Shown here: piece after piece, positions 6,051 to 8,267 of the stretch
How positions within the stretch are numbered: position 1 is the stretch's first letter
Layout of the letters: each line of letters opens with the position of its first letter
Assembly: GCA_910585065.1 (NCBI GenBank)
Contig: CAJUCG010000154.1
Location: 1 to 8,267 of the forward strand
Length of the DNA stretch: 8,267 nucleotides
From: an uncultured Lachnospiraceae bacterium
Lineage (GTDB): Bacteria; Bacillota; Clostridia; Lachnospirales; Lachnospiraceae
Direction: 5' to 3'
Made by a program: the position numbers and the translations under genes
The notes under the pieces: model-generated
Told to the model about the DNA's origin: nothing
Database searches by the model: none
Seen by the model: the letters and a program-made list of their open reading frames with translations, nothing else

Positions 6051-6830
6051 ATGAAACGGGTTGTTCGATATAGTTCTTTTGTGTTAGCATTAGGGGTGAT
6101 GTTTTCTGCGTGCTATTATATGAGTTACCGCAGCGCGTTAAATAAATTGCGCCGCCTGGAGAGCAAACAGAGTATGGACGCACTTTTTGATGAGCAGATG
6201 AGGCTTGCGGAGCGTATGTTTACTAATCTTACCGGACAGATGATGCCAAATGGGGTAGAAGATCAGGATACTTTGATTCAGACACCGCAGACTTCCGATG
6301 AAGTTCCGGAGCCAACGCCGCAGGAAGATCTAAGCACAGAGCATAATGGACAGGAGGATGCGGTTGAGGCAAACCAGATAATGGGGGAGAGGGTTCTGAC
6401 AACAACAAAGATTATTTCTGAAACTTTTGATACAGTAACAGGTGTATTTTCCATGCAGGAAATTATGCCGGACTCCGCAATGATCGGGATGACACGGGAT
6501 GAGCTTTCTGCATATTTGGCGGAGGAGATGGAAAATATGCCTTTATCCGAGCGCGAGAAAGGGCTGATAACCAATGAATTAATTTCCTTCTCTAAGGATC
6601 GGGTGATTATGCGCAAGACCTACGATGCGGATAAAGTTGAATTTTTGTATTATGTCGCGGTAAAGAACGGAGAAATTATTGTGTATCACAGCGATCGCAA
6701 GACGGTCTATGAGTACACAGGAATCTCAGCTTTTGATCTGGGGGAGGAGGAACGCCTCGCGCTGCTAAACGGAATCCAGATAAAGACGCAGGAGGAATTG
6801 TTCTCGCTGCTTGAAAGTTATTCAAGTTAA
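6051..6830 (+). CDS. Membrane-anchored protein with BofC-like C-terminal domain
   Basis: The 259 residues begin with a basic N-terminus and one hydrophobic segment (about 7-25), most likely a signal anchor, though C21 is worth noting. A charged coil (27-60) and an acidic, low-complexity linker (66-108) follow. The end, about 175-259, resembles the BofC C-terminal domain: ELISFSKDRVIMRKTY, a strand pair ending KNGEIIVYH, YEYTGI at 220-225, and NGIQIKTQEELFSLLESYSS at 240-259. In Bacillus, BofC sits in the forespore-mother cell intermembrane space and holds back SpoIVB, the signalling protease for pro-sigma-K processing. Here the protein is longer than Bacillus BofC, because of the anchor and linker, so the same role is inferred, not shown. 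It has a very good AAGGAGG site at 6039-6045, 5 nt before ATG, partly covered by an inverted repeat. The flavoprotein gene starts 14 nt downstream. The domain match was made by eye. Confidence 0.8.
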   Translation: MKRVVRYSSFVLALGVMFSACYYMSYRSALNKLRRLESKQSMDALFDEQMRLAERMFTNLTGQMMPNGVEDQDTLIQTPQTSDEVPEPTPQEDLSTEHNGQEDAVEANQIMGERVLTTTKIISETFDTVTGVFSMQEIMPDSAMIGMTRDELSAYLAEEMENMPLSEREKGLITNELISFSKDRVIMRKTYDADKVEFLYYVAVKNGEIIVYHSDRKTVYEYTGISAFDLGEEERLALLNGIQIKTQEELFSLLESYSS

Positions 6831-6844
6831 GAAAGTAGGTTTTA

Positions 6845-8230
6845 ATGATATCGGGAAAAAAACATAGTGTGATCGTGGTGGGCGCGGGCGCGTCCGGCAT
6901 GGCGGCAGCAACGCGCCTAGCAGAGGGTGGTGCGGATGTCGCGCTTTTGGAAGCGAACGATATTCCGGGAAAAAAACTGTTGGCAACGGGAAATGGAAAA
7001 TGCAATTTTACCAATAATTTCCAATCTATAGAATGTTATCGCGGGGAGCATCCAGAAGCGGCAATACAATTGCTTGCGCGCTTTGATGTCCCATATATCC
7101 TTCAGTTTTTTGAAGATTTGGGCATCCTTGCAAAACAAAGGGATGGCTACTGGTATCCAAATAGTGAGCAGTCCGCTTCGGTGCGGGAGGCCTTTGTGAT
7201 ACGACTGCAAGAGCTTCATGTACCAATTTATGAAAATACGTATGTAAAAGCAGTTTCCAGAGAAAAAAAAGGTGACGCGCCCGCCTTTTTTCTCACGGCT
7301 CTTCGGCGCGATATACTCCTTCCAGGGAAACCAAAAAAAGATGGGAAAAAAAGCGGGAAGCCAAAGCTTTCCGAACCGTATGAGATTTATTTTGAAGCGG
7401 AATTCCTTGTGCTTGCCACTGGGGGCTGCGCCGGAAATATCAGCGGGGCAGATGGCTTCGGCTATGCTCTGGCAGAGTATTTCGGTCATCGAATTATTCC
7501 TCCCGTCCCGGCACTTGTGCAGCTTCGTGCGAAAAATTCGGAGCTTTCCCAGCTTTTTGGCGTGCGGGTACAGGCGAAAGTCACACTTCAGATTGCCGAT
7601 GGTGAACAAAAGAGAAAGTGGAGTGAGCGGGGGGAGATCTTATTTACGGAGAGTGGACTTTCCGGTATCCCGACCATGCAATTGTCGCGCTTTGCCTCTA
7701 AAGTACTTTCGGAAAAGGAAACTCACAAAAAAATTGAAATTTTCCTTGACTTTTTCCCGGAGATTTCCGAAAATGATTTACAGCAAATAATCTTAAAATA
7801 CTTTGCGGCTTTTCCGCAGCGCACCCCTTCTCAGGCTTTAATTGGGATGCTTCCCGCAAAGCTTCTGGCGGTGTTGCTTTCTGCGGCAGGGTTCAGAGAG
7901 GGTTTTGCCCCTGCATCGCGCCTTGCGCATACAATGAAGTATTTTTGTCTGGAAATCTGCGGGACAAATGAATTTGCAAGTGCCCAGGTCACAGCGGGCG
8001 GTGTGGATCTAGAAGAGATTAAGGTTGCGGAAATGGAGTCAAAATTGACGGAAAACCTCTACATTGTCGGGGAGCTTGCGGACATTGACGGCACCTGCGG
8101 CGGATACAATTTGCAGTGGGCGTGGATGTCGGGGCTTGCGGCGGCGGAGGGACTTCTTGCAAAGAAGAAGAGGTCAAGAAAAAAAGGTAAAGAAGAAACC
8201 GTGCCAGGCAGGAGGGATAAATTTGATTAG
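6845..8230 (+). CDS. NAD(P)/FAD-dependent oxidoreductase, HI0933/BaiN-like
   Basis: This 461-residue cytoplasmic flavoprotein belongs to the HI0933-like family (COG2081), which includes YhiN and the bile-acid enzyme BaiN; most members have no proven substrate. The FAD-binding Rossmann motif GAGASG is at 13-18 with the acidic end of strand two at E36. The family block PGKKLLATGNGKCNFTNN is at 41-58. LVLATGGCAG at 188-197 is the second dinucleotide-related motif, TAGGV at 383-387, and the C-terminal FAD block ENLYIVGELADIDGTCGGYN with LQWAWMSG spans 403-430. A lysine-rich stretch (about 159-174) lies in the variable middle region, and the last 20 residues are basic and likely unstructured. An AAGTAGG site at 6833-6839 precedes the ATG. 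It lies in an operon with the bofC-like gene and overlaps the next gene by 8 nt. A specific substrate such as a bile acid cannot be read from the sequence. Confidence 0.93.
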   Translation: MISGKKHSVIVVGAGASGMAAATRLAEGGADVALLEANDIPGKKLLATGNGKCNFTNNFQSIECYRGEHPEAAIQLLARFDVPYILQFFEDLGILAKQRDGYWYPNSEQSASVREAFVIRLQELHVPIYENTYVKAVSREKKGDAPAFFLTALRRDILLPGKPKKDGKKSGKPKLSEPYEIYFEAEFLVLATGGCAGNISGADGFGYALAEYFGHRIIPPVPALVQLRAKNSELSQLFGVRVQAKVTLQIADGEQKRKWSERGEILFTESGLSGIPTMQLSRFASKVLSEKETHKKIEIFLDFFPEISENDLQQIILKYFAAFPQRTPSQALIGMLPAKLLAVLLSAAGFREGFAPASRLAHTMKYFCLEICGTNEFASAQVTAGGVDLEEIKVAEMESKLTENLYIVGELADIDGTCGGYNLQWAWMSGLAAAEGLLAKKKRSRKKGKEETVPGRRDKFD

Positions 8231-8267
8231 GGTCAGTCAGTTAAAGCTGCCGCTTTCTCATACGAAG
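8223..8267 (+). CDS. FAD-dependent dehydrogenase (COG2509-like), 5' end only
   Basis: The first 15 codons of a gene that runs off the window: a TTG start, then IRVSQLKLPLSHTK. This matches the characteristic opening of the clostridial 'uncharacterized FAD-dependent dehydrogenase' family (MIRI-x-QLKLP, then a short His/Thr segment), as I remember it. The TTG is supported by a GGAGGG site at 8211-8216 with 6-7 nt spacing, and no alternative ATG is in the visible part. It overlaps the HI0933-like gene by 8 nt in another frame, so both flavoproteins are probably made from one message. The call rests on only 15 residues. Confidence 0.65.
   Translation, partial: MIRVSQLKLPLSHTK

Noticed and set aside
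6917..7609. A 230-codon open frame on the minus strand
   Set aside because: It lies wholly antisense to the well-supported flavoprotein gene, has no family features and is rich in residues produced by reading its complement.
7272..7790. A 172-codon plus-strand frame inside the flavoprotein gene
   Set aside because: It is an out-of-frame reading of conserved HI0933 coding sequence, without a ribosome binding site or recognisable domain.

Overview
The window looks like chromosomal DNA from a spore-forming, low-to-mid-GC Firmicute of the Clostridia, most likely Lachnospiraceae. Three things point there: the gene order (YqfD-like tail, PhoH, a membrane protein where PgpH normally sits, YbeY), the Shine-Dalgarno-rich starts, and a BofC-like protein beside an HI0933-type flavoprotein. 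The family is an inference from gene content and protein style; no database search was run.

Region 1 (1-5272) is a tightly packed plus-strand operon. It holds the broken 3' end of a YqfD-like sporulation gene, phoH, a seven-helix membrane protein, ybeY, a DUF3048/YerB-type lipoprotein and a SpoVB/MurJ-like MOP-superfamily flippase, and it closes with a hairpin terminator at 5218-5272. Neighbouring genes overlap by 26, 14, 4 and 4 nt, and the flippase follows after a 5-nt gap, so translational coupling is likely. The promoter lies upstream of the window. The theme is RNA/ribosome maintenance (PhoH, YbeY) joined to envelope and sporulation functions.

Region 2 (5273-6050) is the odd part. It is AT-rich, carries two near-identical 40-bp tandem repeats that each resemble a sigma-A promoter, then a 91-codon fragment of a C39/papain-like peptidase that lacks the nucleophile half and any upstream ribosome binding site. 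A near-perfect 20-bp-arm hairpin terminator, probably working in both directions, follows. It looks like an eroded accessory gene between two conserved operons.

Region 3 (5941-8267) is a second plus-strand operon. It has a candidate sigma-A promoter, a leader whose inverted repeat covers part of the ribosome binding site, a membrane-anchored BofC-C-like protein, an HI0933/BaiN-type FAD-dependent oxidoreductase, and the first 15 codons of a second FAD-dependent dehydrogenase (COG2509-like) that starts with TTG and runs off the window.

No tRNA, rRNA, CRISPR array or intact mobile element was seen. The observations most worth a second look are the HD-less seven-helix protein at the pgpH position, the tandem promoter-like repeats in front of the truncated peptidase, and the hairpin over the bofC-like start.
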